A DNA stretch of 64,000 bases from Gymnorhina tibicen (GCA_013399875.1 VXAZ01007505.1:1377663-1441662); one strand, 5' to 3'. Positions 12,258 to 26,928 are shown, numbered from the stretch's first letter. Notes: generated by a model from the sequence alone, not told the origin. Numbers and translations: made by a program.

Positions 12258-15200
12258 GTTACAGCCTGCACCCTGTTGCTTCACCTTTAAACAAGGAGGA
12301 GGAGGTGGGAATATACCACTGGATGTACTCTCACCTCCAAACAAAGAAGCTAGATCCAAATCTGAGCTCATCTTTTCAGCGCTTGGGTCAAAATACTCTG
12401 AAGCTCCTCAGTGATCCTGTTTACAATAGGGGAAATCAAAGTTTTACCAGTGTCCAAGGCCCTTCATATGATACAATACCAAAATTATTTCTATTGCTAA
12501 TCTTGGTGTTATTCTCTGCATTTCCTGTGTATACAATAGTGACTTCAAATACGAGTTCAAATGTAAACAGCAGACTCTTTTATCCCTGGAGTCAGGCTAT
12601 TCTCCCAGATACCACAGAAGTCAGTAGAAGAATTTGCACCAAGAATAGTTTTTTGGTCTTTCCATTGTTTTTGACACCTCAAACACATGCAATTTTATTC
12701 ATGTGGGGCATGTGAACCATCTTCAAGAGAAAGCAGTCATAAAATGCCATTGCAGAAAAGTCCTCCACTGGTGTGTGCCTTCCCATGACTGGATTAGTGC
12801 TGTCTCTGCTGCTTGTCTTCCTTCAGCTGCCTGACCTTTGACAGGTGATGTTTTGGGAGGTAGAATCTGAAAGGTGTCAAATGGGAGGCAACATACTTCA
12901 GTAGATCTGGTTTTTCTAATTTCATATGGAAACTTTTCTTCAACAGGTACTCTTTAACTTACACTGGGATCAGGCATCCTGACATCGGTGACCTGTCAAC
13001 CCTCCTTCAGCACAACAGACTGTGTAAAGCCATGAGGTACAGCACACGTCAGCCTGGGTAATCACTGTCTAATACTGAGTTTCCATGCTGAATCAGGGAC
13101 CCAGATACCTTGGGGTTTGCCCATGGCTAGATGTCAATGCCGTCTTCTCTTTGCCTCATCTTAGACAGGTTCTTGAAGAAAGCCCTCTATGAAAAGCCAC
13201 CAGGAAGACTGTTTTCCTGTGAGAAGGCTGGGTGCTGTAACCTCCTGATGTCATGGCAACAGGCTAGTGAAGTTTTATGTCATTTTTGCTTTATTTCAGG
13301 ACACGTTTACATTCATGCAAATGAGGATTTGCTCCCACTGATCAACGCTGTCTGATTTTTGTTGAGTCACCTCAAACTGAAGCTACTGATTTCTGCTGGC
13401 TTAGTAGAAAAATAAAAGATGAAGCAAAGTTCCCATAAAAATCATCTAGATTAACTCTGTGAATGAGGGTGGTGCACAGAGATTACAGTAATTTAACTAA
13501 AATGTTTTGAACCTACTTAGTTAAAATCCATGAAATTTCCATATCCTTAGAGAAATGTATTTGAGTGGATGTATATTAGTTTTAGGCACTGGGACAGACT
13601 GATAAGTTTTTACAAAAGGGAGTGAGTCCCAGATTATCTAAATGAATTTACAAATTGAAAAACTCTCTATCTTCACACTGGGACTGAGACTGACAAATGT
13701 CTTTTTCTCTTATATTAACTGAAATGATTACATGGAAATTACTGAAATGAAAGTCATGTATCCCTGATTACTGCAGAGAAAACAAACAGCTTCTATATTC
13801 ACAGTGCCAAAGAGCAGAAGTATGGTGAGGCCTTTTCTACATGATTTCTCATAAATTACTCCACAACTTTCTCACAAATCCAGAAATTGTTCCTCTTATC
13901 AACCCAGGATTATTTTTGCATTAAGTCAGCGATTAACTCAAACATTTCAAAAGTAAAAATGGGAAAAGGAGGGAAATGTCTGGAGAAGTAAATATGGTTG
14001 ACTCCTGTTAAGTTTCTGGAATGTCAACTATTATTACAGCTGTACTTTGTGTGTCTCCCAGGTGCCACTGTACTACACTCTACATGGGAGACATGATCCC
14101 TGACCCAACAAGTTCACATCTGCTTTTCAGTTTTGGAGCATATGGAACACATAAGGAGCGGCCAAAGCACAGAACCTAAAAAATCTACAGTAACCTGTCA
14201 CACCTTAGTTTGATCATAACAAAGAACATCAAAGATTAGGTTTGGATTTTTCCTAAATAAGAAAGGAAAATGTTCAAGTTTTTAACTCATCTGTCAGACC
14301 AGGTGAATTAATAAGCTCAAATAAAGCACTTGCTCTCCTGTATCCTATTTCAGAAGGATACATGAGCACTGCAAGATCTTGCAATCTAGAAGACCACTAC
14401 TTTGGTCTAGAAGCTGTAGTACATTATTACCAACTTAATGGATATTGTAATGGTAAGAAAGAAAACATCCAAGAAATGCAAACCTGGAAGGTCTACCCTT
14501 TATGATTATTGATCTGCTTGTGTCCTTCCCTTTACACTAGTGCTGCATGGACTCCCATGGCAGTGACTGGTTTTGATGATAGGAGATATTGCAGGTTTTG
14601 TTAAATTGCTTATTACTGTCAGTAGAGGAAAAAATGGGAGGGATGTGAAGCTGGGGTAGCTTCAACCCATCACTGTGATGGTGGGTTTGTTTAAGCCAAA
14701 AGGTAATACTCAACTAGGACATCCATAGGCAATAGCAGGTTCAAGTCTGTGCTTGGTATTTAGATCCCCATCTTCCACATTTTTCCCTAGGTGTGAAGGC
14801 ATGGGACTCTCTTAATTACTTCAGTGGTATTAAGGATTTACAGACTCTGAGGAGAGACCAGAAGAAATGTCTTACTTACAGATTAAGTGTCTCACCACTC
14901 AGGCCACAGGATTAATCACAGAGGCATGGGAATGTGCACATCTGCATGTGCCAACACAGGCACACTTGCAAGTGTTAAGGGATGTCACATCTGTACACCA
15001 TCAGGAGTCGGTGTCTAGCTTTGATACCATTTCAGAAATCCACAGAGCCTGTCTCACAAGGGCGGCGGACAAGCTGGGACCCCAGGGAGTGTGATATGTG
15101 GGTATTTGTTCATCATTCTCCCACGACAGCGGCATCCTCACAGACTGCATTTATTTATTTATTTTGTTGGCATTGCTCATGGAGGTCTTAAATCACCCTT

Positions 15201-16171
15201 AATTAAACATTTGAATAAAAATGCCTGAGAATTGTCAGCATGTAATTCCACTCTGTATTCTTTTCTAAGTTTTGCATCCAGCCTTCACAGTACAGATGCT
15301 TGCAGTCTGGTGTGTTATAACTTGCTTTTATTTTCAAATAGTGCATTTTTTCAACATTTCAGAGCCATACAACCTCCATCAGGACATAATGACATCTGAT
15401 CACAGGTTTTAAATAGCTGCCTGATATTTAGAAATACAGCTTTCTAGGCGTCCAAGATTAAGTCTGTGATTCATTCAAAGTTGAAAGAAGGAAGGTAGTG
15501 ACTCTTCTCTGATGCACTGTGGTTATGAAGAGGAGCTATTTTTAAAAATCTCTGACTAACCAAATTGTAAAGCAAGGGAGAGCAGCTAGTGTGTTAATGA
15601 ATGACCATGTAGGAAAGTCAGTATCGATGTACAGGAGGTGTCCTTCACCACTTCTCTCCGTAAGCTATTGTCTATAACACCTTCAAAGAGCATTGGCAAC
15701 AAAACAAAACAAAGCCCAGCATAAATCTCTCTTTCTTGTCCATTCTTTGACCCACAGCCCAGAGGCAAGTGGAGCTGTGCAGAGTTGCAGCAGCAAGGTG
15801 TGAGGCCAGCAGAGCACCCAGGGCATGCTGGCAGTCAGAACATTCAGCACACAGCTGTTGTGTAGCTAATCCTCACAGGCAAGAGAGCACCAGCACTGCT
15901 GGCTGTGCAGCCCTGAAACCAGGCTACAGGCAGGGTTAGTTCAGGCTCAGAGCAGTGTCCACTGCTTCTATGGCCAAGAAGGTATATCTGTACCTAGTGG
16001 GGCTGTAGACAAAGCTATCGCTCAGAGCTAGCTTAGGGCTCTCCTGAGAGTCCACCACTGCAGAATTTTATCTTGCCTCAGTAGTGCCAGGTTAAAGTTC
16101 AAGAGTCAGAAATTAAATGTTGACTTTGTTATGTCTGACTTACTGCTTCAGTTACTCACTGCTCACTACTG

Positions 16172-16327
16172 AATCTACTGGAGTCTCCCTCACTGGAGAT
16201 ATTCAAGAACCATCTGAACACAGTCCTATGCCATGTGCTCTGGGATGACCCTGCTTGAGTGGGGAGGTTGATCCAGATGACCCACTGTGGTCCTTTCCAA
16301 CCTTATCCATATGGTGATTCTGTATGA
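16172..16327 (+). mobile_element. CR1 LINE 3' tail
   Basis: Shows GGAGATATTCAAGAACCATC, GATGACCCACTGTGGTCC and TTTCCAACCTTATCC, and ends ATGGTGATTCTGTATGA. This is the standard end of CR1 elements. About 155 bases remain. Confidence 0.92.
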
Positions 16328-19300
16328 ATATTTGATTTAGTTCCACAATATTTTTTAAAGATGCATTTTTTAAAGAGGGGGCATAAAAGTAGATACTGAA
16401 ATCAAATTTCCTAGCAAGCATTGAAAACTGAGGTAACATTACTGAAGTAAATGTAGTGCTCCTTTGTATTAAACTATTTGCAAATCATGACATGCAATTT
16501 TTTTTTAAATTGACTATTTAAGAAACGTAATACAAAGAAAATCATAGCAAGCCACCTGAGACAATAAATACCAATCAGGTCTATTCTATAACTCAGCAAT
16601 TCAAAATAGTTGATCTGACATATTTTAACAGAGGTATTGTAACTAATTTCAAGTGTGGTGGTAAGGAAAAATACTGCTTATAACTTTCCTAAACCAATTA
16701 CTCTGTTTATTCTTTACATGAACGGTATCTGATGTCAAGTCCTAATGCTTCATTACACTTCAGCTTTGCAATTTTTTAATTAGCATGGTTTGAATAACTG
16801 GCAGGAGGACCCATTATCATTCAGACTTCAGTGGCCACCAAAAGGAAGGTTTTGGTACCCATCAACCAGGAGAAAATTGGCTTAAATTTTGTTTAACCAA
16901 TCACTGGCAGCTTAGAGATAGGAGCTTCTAGTCATCATCCACATCCCTGCCCTTAATGCCTAGATTTCATAGTCCTACTCCCATTTGGTACTGCATCTCT
17001 CACCCAACTTAAATATCTTTCCAATGACCTCTGAAAGTGTCTAGAATGCCATGAAAAACTTGTCATGCTGCTATGATCATAGATAATAAATGACAGCTGA
17101 CTATAACTCAAGATACTGCCAAAAACCTTTAATAAAGTCTCCTATTTTAGCAAGCAATATTATCCATATAAAGAGAACCACCAGCATATCCTGCACTATT
17201 CCCTGAACTAAGGGAGACCATTCATTTATAATGTTTGCCAGGATGTTTTTGGATTGTTTTTCTACCAGAGAAGGACACTAGCCATTTGATTCACTGACTG
17301 ATTTCACCGACTCCATTTTCTTAACAGAACCCATGGAATACATGACTAGCATGAGCATGGTTTGGCAGGGACATAATTAATCTTAAACATCACCTGCCTT
17401 GATTGCTGAAACCTCTTTAAGTCTTTCCAAGATGAGATTCTGTTTTGAAGGACTTCTATATATGCTAAAATGTGGACAGGTCCAAGGAAAATCCTTCTAT
17501 CTGGAGATAAGAATTCCTTTCAGTTTCATGCAGCCCTGTGACATACCCAGTTCTACAGGTTGAAGACCCCTTGTGTGGTGCCCACCTGCCCCTGCTGCCC
17601 CCAGCACTGCCTCGGCACAGGGACAAAGCTTCTTGCATGATTTCAGAGTGGCCGTGGGGTGCAGAGACAAAGAGAAGCTGGGGCAACAGCCTTGGTAGTG
17701 AGATCCTGAAGGCCAAGAAACCACTGGAAGGCTCCAGAGGTGGGCTAGCAGCATCATGGACAGATCCTTCTCTTTTCACATGACCCAACAAAGAGGGGAG
17801 AGAGCAGAAGCACCACTACCATTATATGGCCCAGCCTAAAAGATATGCAGCTCCCAAGTAAAATGCTATATACACTAAAAAAGAAAGATAAAAGAAAGAT
17901 TAGGTGTCTCTTCAGACATCTGCAAAGGTCACTGTTCTCATTTTTCACCTAAAGAAATGGTTCCCCACTGCACTGTTCATCATGTTGGCACAGCCCATTC
18001 TCTCTGCAAACACCCTGCATGACACAGCTCCATCTTGGCTCCAACTTCCTATTTGTCCAGTGCCACCTCCACCAGCAGCAATAGCTCCATCTTCCAGCAT
18101 TCTCAGCACCTGCCTTCATGTTCTATTGATCGCATCCCATTCTTATGTCTTAACACTCTCCCATTCTTCCCCTATCGGAAGGGACTATTAGCAATAATTT
18201 AGCACCAATCTCCAATCTCACTGATCTCTGACTGAGAGAAATAACTTAGGAGTCATAGTGACTATTGATTAACGTCACCCCACTCAACACTTTGCCATGA
18301 CTGCCTCATACAATATAAAACCCTTGCCACATTGTATTGAATTTACCCCATTATAGGTCATTGGATGAAGCGCACAGACCAATGTGGAAGCAGGAAGCAG
18401 AAACAAGGTTTTCTCCTTGCTGAGGATGCACCTATAAATAGTAGCCTGCAGATTCAGACACTTTCCTGTGCTCCCATCAGCTTCACATTCTGCCTGTAGA
18501 GTAGATGACCATCACCACAGTCTTGTCTGTAGACTGCCAAGGAGTGCAATATCCTGGGAAGGACAATCTGAATCTCATCAGGATGAGAGGAATATTAAAC
18601 CAGATCTCCCCTTTCTGATTAATATCTGTAGTCTTGCAGTACTGTTTTCTTTAGCTGTGGTTTGGAAAATACTGCTTTTTTTCTGTGCTGAACTTAATAC
18701 CGTGTGATAGACAGGTCTAATTTGCTGCAAAATTGGCTTAGATTTAAGACAGATGCCAGAAAGCTCCACTAGCTATGGCAGCCAGTGCCTCGAAGCACAA
18801 GCCACAGAGCTCTGACCACCCCTGCAAGTGCAGGAAGGGTGGCTGTGCAGACCATAGCACTGTCACCTGGAGGCACCCAGGGACACTTAGCAACCTGGCT
18901 GAGTTCTGCACTCCTGGTGGTTTGTGTGGGCCAACTGGCACTGCTCAGAATGGATGAGCAGGGCTAAGCAGGTTCACACCTGTCTGTGGGACAGATGTAT
19001 CCTTTCCTGGATGCTTCCTGCCCCCGCAGCAGGGAGGCCAAAGGAGCACAGCACACAGGGTTGAGCCACAGCAGCCTGTGTGCTGGAACAAACTCAGAAA
19101 CAAGCTCAGATGTTCAAGTTCAGTGCAGCGGTCTTTGTACAGTAGTGCTTTGAATGCCTTTCTGGTTCTCTGTCTGCATTCTTTCCTTAGAAGCATTCTC
19201 TCCTTAGCAGGCAGGGTATGAGAAAAAACATTGAATGTTGTGAAGCTTGTAGACATTTGGATAATAGGGCTGTGCAGCTTCCTCAGATGCATTGTCAGAA

Positions 19301-22300
19301 ACCATATAGCACACTGGTGATTTCTTAGGAAATACTAGGTTTTATTATTTTGTCTACATAGGTAGATAATTATATAGGGGTTAACACCCCTGAATTTTGC
19401 AACAGGCTAAATCTTTCTTTTCTATTTTTTGTTCCAAGGTGAAATATTTTTTAAGACACTTCAGTAAATTGCTTCATCCATCCCAAAGTTCTGTTAAGAT
19501 AAAAATTACTTTTTTTTTTCTCCGTTTTACAAAATTAGAGGTGTAGTTTTACCGTGACAATAAATCAGGAACATTTAGAGAGGAAGAGACAGACTGCCAC
19601 CTACTAAACACACCACGCAAAATAAAAATATATACCCTACTCTTCATAGCTAGAAACATGTTTTTTTTAGTTAAATGTTTAACTCCATATAAGCAATAAC
19701 ATCAGTTACTATAGATTAAATGGCTTGAATTAAAATGGTAACATCAGACAATGAAGTGTTCTCAAATAAGGTAAAAACCAGTGTGAAATACTCTTTCATC
19801 TGTGTATCTGGTTGAATCAACCAGTAATGAGATTTGTTAGGATCTGGCTGCACCCAGATGACTGGTCTGCTCTAGCAAGGCTGGGTGACTGCTTTTGTAT
19901 ACAAATGGGGCCCATGAGATTGTAACAACAGATGCTCCTATTCGAGGGAAAAATCTCAACCTTCATTTTGCTATCAATCACAAATTGCCATATTTCAGAA
20001 AGAAACTTAAGGCTCAAGGATATCTTGCAGGTCTTTCATCCTTGCTGGATGAAATACGGCATGAAAAGAAAACAGGTTCCAGAGACGACTCCAGTAACAT
20101 CTCCAGCTCCCAGACTGGATTCAATAACTGATGACAGCTTATTATGTGTGAGAATACAGTGTTGTTCTACTCATCATTATATAGAAAACATATCTTTTAC
20201 TTTCCAGATTTGAAGAGTTGGGAGGCTTTTTTTTCTGAGCCATTCAAGGAAGCAAAAATCTAACTCTTTCATATTTTCAAAGAATAATGAGATCTGCTGT
20301 CTTCCATCTTAGTTCAAGCCTGTTACTCCTGTCCAAAGTCTTCATTATTACTAAGCCACTGTGATACTGATAGCTATCAGTGCAAGCATAGTGACGGACA
20401 CTTGTAGAGCTGAAGTTTTGAAGTCTGGTTTTTCGGAATGGATGTCACTGAATTTTTAAGAGTAGGATTTAGCTTTGGATTAAGACAACTAGGTCATGGT
20501 GTTGAAATTGTTTAAGGTATTCAAGGAATACTTGTAGGTTCTTGCGTTTCTTTAGAGAACTTAGGTACTCCAAGCCATTTGGAGGTAGCACGGGGCTTGC
20601 ATATGACACTGAATTTGCAAAATATTTGACGTTTCTTGAAACAGCAGGTGGTATGTCTCACAAGCATTTAAAATTACACAGGATCTACATTTAGATAACT
20701 GAGTCCAGATGCACATGAGTGTACTCCAGAATGAAATAAACTTGAATTTTGGCAGCTTAGATTTAAACAGCTAACTTTTTGAGCAACTGGTGTAAGATGA
20801 ACTTTGTTCCTATCATATTTGTTCCTGTAATGAATATATGTTTCCTCCACATTTTCTTATCACTTCACACTCATTTCACTATGATTTTAACTATCAGTGA
20901 TCTCCTGTTCCCAAGTGGCCAGGCAGAGTATGAGATCACAGCCCTTAGATTCACAAGCATTAAATACACACACCCTATATGTATCTTCAATATGAATAGA
21001 AGTTGCATGACTGTGTCTCCAGATAGCTTTAGTCAGATCAGCCACTACACTTAAAAAAATTCACAGCAATGTTATCTTGGCTCTGGGCTGGGCACATGCT
21101 TACCCCAGCTGCTGGCCTTCCTCCTACTCAGCAACCACTCTGCGAGTGGGCAAGATCAGGCTGACCGGCGGCAGCTGGAATTGTACTTACAAAGCAGAAG
21201 GGAGACTGCTGGTAGGGTTTAAAATACATGTTTTACAGCATGCCAGTACAAGGCAGGAGCCAGTTTTATGAGATTTGGCTGATATGAAATGTCTATCCTC
21301 GATGCTTTAGGGAACGAGAAAATAAACAGCGTCAAATATGCAAATTTAAATCATTCTATTCCATACACACATTTTACTAGTATGATAGTATGCCTGGCAA
21401 TTGTGTCCTCAGCTAACCCTATATCTAGGTAATTTCTCACTCCCCAGGCCAGCTCTTTGTGATTATTAGCTATAAAATTCATGTTTTGCACTGTACCTTG
21501 AAAATTATTAAGTTGGGTGTTGCTTATACATGTCTGCAACTCACTGCAAGTAATTCAGAGGAACACGGTAAGCAAGAGAGACCCTGTCTTTCCACAGTGG
21601 TATTATTTGGCTACAATATTGCTTGTAAATTGACATTTATATCTAAATAATGAACTTTGTGTTGAATTTGATCTTTCTTGAACTCTTTCATTATAATATA
21701 GATATACAGGAGTATTTATGTGTAATTTTTTTTTAATACTTTTTAACTTTCAACCTGCTAAAAAAACTGCTGTAAACAAATTCTTGGACTCCTACATTTT
21801 TCACTACTACATGACTTCTGAAATACTATTAAGTGAAGCCTTTCATACTTTTATCTGAACTAATGGTAATATTTACTGGAACATATTTCTATGGAATTTT
21901 TCAGCAAAAACCTCTTTTGCAAAGACTCTGAAATCCACTTCACACAGAGATGCTTCAGCAGCTTGGTACTTAACTATCAGATGTGAGAGGGATGTTGTGT
22001 GACATCTGAGGTCATGAAGCAGCTTACTGGCAGCATTCAAAAGCGTGTATGAACGAATCCAAACTAACCGTATGAACATAAGCACCCTCCATTTACTTGT
22101 AAAGCCTAACTATGAAAGAGTTCATTGTATCTGTGTGTACGTGTGTGTGTGCAGATACAATCACTGGCAACTGGCCCTTCATGACAGACCAAAGTCAAAC
22201 AGCAAGTGAAAATGAGGACATGAAAAACAACATGCTCTGCAGCCACCTTAGTTCTTCCTTATATTCATTTTAATTTTTTTTTAAATGAAGGAGATCAATT

Positions 22301-24624
22301 ATGCCAAACAAGCAAGAAACCAACCACGACAATTATTCACAGTCCAACACAAATATGTAACCAAGCAGCAGAGAAAACAACCCCAATAAAAAGGCACAAA
22401 GATAAATAAGTGAAAAAAGGGAAATGGTGCATGTTGCTTAGCGTGGATATGAGTAGGATGGGGTAGGATGTGTATAGCACAGGCTATAAAGCACTTATTC
22501 ACCTGTTCAAAGCCAGGGGTTGGAACTTTTCTACCATATCCTGGTTACTCAGAAGTTGTTTTCTAGTGTGGTTGGTGTAAGCTTAAAGCCACCATGACAC
22601 CTGATGATGCCTCTGAAGCACTGTCAGGAAAGAAAAAATTACAATATCTGGGACTCCCTGGAAGTGCAAGAAGTAGCATATTTCCAGCTGGATTCAAGAG
22701 GCCAGGATGTGGTCTGCATGACTGTGGAGCTTTCATTCCCCTTCTACCTGGGGTGATTCACCTCAATCACCATCAGTACTTAAAATGTCAAGTCACCCTA
22801 GGTGACCGCAGAAAGCCACAAAAGCCCTATTTCTCACTGTGGCTTCCTGCCTTCTGGAATTTCCTTATATAAACTGGAGCTCAGGGGATTCCCTCTCCTA
22901 TTGCTTTTATAAGAGCTGTTCCTAGGCTGTCGTCACTTTCCCCTTCCTGTACACACTGCTGGCTATTATGACGCTGCACTTTTGACCTGCAATCCCCTGC
23001 CTTTTTTTTCGTTTTTTGTTAAGAAAAGGGATTTCCAGCTGATTTTCTTATATTATCTGGTTTCTGAGAAGCTCCTAAATAATCCTGCAGATGTCTCCAG
23101 TACTTTTGGTTCTCTCAATATAACTCAGATTAGAGATGCACAAACCAGAGAGAATGGGAGTCCTTGCTTATTGGTCCCTTATCCCAGCTGAGAGGCTCCC
23201 ACCTATCAGCCTGCTCTAGACTGAGAACCTCCAACCCAGTACCACTGTACGCTATAAGCTCCCATAGTTATGCCAGACCCTTTGAAAGCTTCATGGTCAG
23301 ACACCTCATCCGTCACATAGGTCAAACTCATCCAGAGCTCTGATGAAGAAGTCTTCAGGTTGATTTTCATAAAAAATACAAATCTCCAGTATGATCTGAG
23401 AGCAGCGAGAATGCTCTTGGAGCCTGGCCCTTGGCTTTGCTGCTCGACTGAGATTTTGAGAGTCAGCTGCGCTGAGGCAGTTAAATACATTAAAGCCATC
23501 AGCATGCTTCTCCATCTCACAAATGCTTGAAAAACATAAGATTGCAAGTTTTAAAGAAGAATGGAAGGTTTGCTCAAATTAACTTAAATCAGTGAAACAT
23601 TCCTAACTGACTCCACAGATTTTTAAGCTGGACTATACCCAAAAGATTTCAAGGCATTTTTAGAGCTCTGGGAAGCTACTGAAGACAATATACCAAGAAA
23701 GTGCAATAAAGCAAGCTGTGAGAAATTGGGAAGGTGACAAGACTTCTGGCATTTTTGGACCAAGTGCCAGCGACATGGCACTCTACTCAGCCATAATAAA
23801 ATATCCCACAAAAGGGCAAGATTTACCCCGAAAAGAAACGCAAAAGGTATTAGTATTGTTACTACTGTATCTCTGAGCTCAGAGCCCTTCTCTTGGCCCC
23901 AAGGGAAACAAAGGATTTCTTCCACATGGGTTTACTCTTTTGAGCTGTCACATCTCTCTAATAAACTTACAGGACATGAAAACAACAGTGGACATGAACC
24001 AGGTGTCTCAACTCTATCCAGAATCCAAGCTTACTTTATCCACTCTTTCTGAATAAATATCATAACTGCATGAGGGAATGCTATATCCCAAATATACCCA
24101 GATAATGCATGCATATTTTAAGCTTTCTCCTTTCCATAAAAACTGAAATAGCAATTTCTTCACCATTTAAAGAACTATCATTGAATGGGCTCTTTGTGCA
24201 GCCAAGTGTACATATACTTGTCTTGCATTATGGAAATGAGAGTTGGGGATGTGCATGGGTTAAACTTTCGCCTGACCAGATTTCATGTTATTAGCAGGTT
24301 TCCCTGTGAACACCACTGGAGCACATGTAGGTCTCTAGAATCAAATGTCCAGGGGACTGGAGGAGGTTTTGGGACCCCCTTGCCCTCCCACTGTGCGGCC
24401 AGGAGCTGGTGCGAGGGCAGCACCTCCTCACCACAAACCCCGTCCCTGCCCTCCGCTGTCCAGCTGGGTGAAAGGGAAAGCACCAAGCACAACCTGCTCC
24501 TGCCTCTGTGGACTTACCACAGACACAGACCAGACCTGGCAACGAAACATTAAACAAACACGTATTAGCAACAAAAAGTCCGTGCTTGTGAGCCCCTAAA
24601 TCCCGCTGCTCTGGCACAGAGCCG

Positions 24625-24640
24625 CACTTCCCTCTAGCGG
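24625..24640 (-). promoter_or_regulatory. Candidate CTCF site
   Basis: The minus strand reads CCGCTAGAGGGAAGTG, agreeing with the vertebrate CTCF core (CCGCTAGGGGGCAGTG type) at 14 of 16 positions. It lies in a GC-richer patch of an otherwise gene-poor region. Identified by eye only. Confidence 0.4.
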
Positions 24641-25641
24641 CTGCAGGACTCCCTGGAGACCTCACCAGCAGTTTAAAAACACCAAAGGTCGGGTCCCCAC
24701 AGGGGTGTGTGACACAGTGATATGGACAGATACATTCCTGTATGTGCTTGCTGTGCAGAAATAGGTAAAGACAGGCATGTGCAAGAAATCTTCAGTTAGG
24801 AATGTAAATGTTTTTGGCTTGAAGGATGGTTATTTTAGCATCCATCACAGTTTAATACATCTATGCACATGCATATACTTACATCTACATACACACTTCT
24901 TTGTGCTGTTCACTCTGTGTTGGTTTTTAAATCGGCACTCTACTAGATAGCTTTTCTTTTTTATTTAGGTACTTGCTGTTCATAGACAGACATGAGCCAG
25001 AAAGAGTTCAGAACAGATAAACATTGCATCCCCAGACTTCTTTCACTTTGCAAAGGGAAGCCGAAAAGCTCCCCAGTAACAGGATGTAGGTTTCTCCAAT
25101 GGAAAATACCCAGGGAACTCCCCAGGCGTTTCAGTAAGCCCCAGCAGTTTTCCAGCCAAAAGCTAAAAATGACCTGATGAGCAAATGGCACCTTCAGTAA
25201 GGGAAATGGCAGCAGGGGTGCCGTGACGTGGCCCACACGGCATATTTTAAGCATGGATTTGTGCATGATGTAAAAGCCATGCCAGGGAAACTCATCAGCC
25301 TAGATTTCTAGCACCCCCCTGGATGCCACAGGTCCCAGATACGCAGCTGCTGAAACACTCAAAGATGACACGTCACAGCTTTCTGGCACAGCTCACTAAG
25401 TGCTTTTCAGGTAAAAGCACATAAAAGAAATAACACATAAGCACTGGCTTTTCCTCTAGTTGAAGAAAAGAAGCAGAAAGAAATTTAACTGGGAAACCAA
25501 AGTGAAAAATTAGATTTGTGCTGTCAAAATAAGCGATTTAGACAGTGGACGGTACCCATCAATTAGAAAAATGCAGCACTGCCTTCTGTTTCTGTTTGCT
25601 TACAACACAAACAGGCTTTATGCTTTGCTGTCTTGGAAGGC

Positions 25642-26928
25642 TCTGGTGGTTTGAACCTGAGTTGATGGACAGTTGTTTAGACCAGTAACGCTTCTCGAAA
25701 TTTGCATATTTAAACTGCGTGGAGACCCGGGAATTATCTCTTGCTTCCAGCCCTTGGACAGGTACCTGGGCTGCCCGCTCGGCCGGGCTGGGCCTGGCCG
25801 GGCCTGGCTGCTGGGCCCGGGCGGGGCCGGGGCCAGGGCCCCTTAACTCCGTGTGGGCCGGGATGGCTCCCCCGCCCCCCCTTCTCCGGGGCGGCCGATG
25901 GACTGAAACTTTACACCGAGACTGCACCGAGACCGGCCCTGCCCGGCAAAGATCCTGGGACCAAACAGAGAAGTTCAAAGCCCAGGCCCGGGTGAGAGTG
26001 ACTCCTTCAACGCTGTAAGTTCCCCAGAAGAGATGAAACCTGCAGACATCAATCCTCTCCCAGGTCAGAGGAAAGGGAAAGGCAAAGGCATTTGAAAAGG
26101 ACACCATGATAGTGACACCAAAGTCGGTGAAGAAGGAAGAGCTGAAACCCAGAGAGAGGAGATAGAGGAGATGCTTTAAAGCTGAAACTCTTTTGTAAAG
26201 CTGTGGTGATGGACTATGATACATCAGAGAACCCCTTGTAATTTCGTGATAAGCATGGGGGGTAGAGCGTTCAAACTGCAGCCACGAGCAAAGGTGCCTG
26301 TGCTGAAATAAGTAAATATTGAGTAGCTGTGATCCACTGAGAACCTGAACAGAGAGAGATGGTGATGAAGACCCTTGCTCCCAGGGAAGAAGAAGAACCT
26401 CTGTTCCTAGAGATGAAGATGATCCCAGAGGTAGATGAAGAGAACCTTTGCTCTTGAACAGCTCATCCTTAAAATCATACCTCATTAGCTAAGATTGAAC
26501 CCTCGAAAACAGCTGTGGGGAAAGCTGCAAGCCGAGGGAGGGCACTTTTCACATGCCAGCAGAAAACCACCCCGGGCGGCTGTTGTGCTGTGACATTGGA
26601 AGCCACGAGAAGACTCTTTCTTGTGGAGAAGCCCCATAGCATGGGCAAAAGAGACTCCTCTTCCTAAGTGAACTGATGAAAAACTATTATAGAAGTGGTA
26701 AACTGACTGCAATAATCCCAAGTTTGTGTTCTTATGTTGTAACTGGGAGGAGGGAGGAGGATGGGGGGAAGAGAAGTGTTCTGATGGTTTAGTCTGACCC
26801 TTATTATTCCTTTTTCTTTTAGTTCTGTTAATAAACTTCTTTATATCCTTTAAAGTTTGGAGCCTGCTTTGCATTTCCTCCTAATTCTTATCTCACAGAA
26901 GGTAAGAAATGCGAACAAACCCACTACA
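25642..26928 (+). mobile_element. Solo LTR of an endogenous retrovirus, about 1.29 kb, with a 5-bp target duplication
   Basis: Starts TCTGGTGGTTTGAACC and ends AAACCCACTACA, which are imperfect inverted ends; the leading TG appears mutated to TC. Direct AAGGC copies flank it (25637-25641 and 26929-26933). An AATAAA at 26830-26835 sits about 90 bases before the 3' end, as expected for R-U5. The 5' third is GC-rich. It resembles long LTRs common in songbird genomes, but the family is uncertain. Confidence 0.88.

Larger units (their letters stand above)
12262..25636. other. Gene-poor stretch between two LTRs
   Basis: Apart from a CR1 tail near 16.2 kb and a GT repeat at 22131-22152, I see no identifiable gene. 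Open frames of up to about 120 codons (17.5, 24.2-24.7 kb) occur in locally GC-rich patches and show no domain. A frame of 92 codons at 22594-22872 begins in a strong Kozak context but resembles nothing I know. Confidence 0.55.

Noticed and set aside
12179..12715. 178-codon plus-strand frame
   Set aside because: It begins inside an LTR and extends into unique sequence. It has one hydrophobic stretch but no similarity that I recognise and no splice or promoter support beyond the LTR TATA-like motif.
16203..16439. Minus-strand 78-codon frame
   Set aside because: It is antisense to the CR1 tail.
22594..22872. 92-codon frame starting GCCACCATGA
   Set aside because: The Kozak context is excellent, but there is no recognisable domain, no nearby CpG promoter, and the length is compatible with chance in 64 kb.
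25559..26485. 308-codon open frame on the minus strand
   Set aside because: It lies almost wholly antisense inside the solo LTR, has low-complexity proline/arginine and serine/leucine parts, and shows no domain. Purine-rich LTR text on the other strand removes stop codons by composition.
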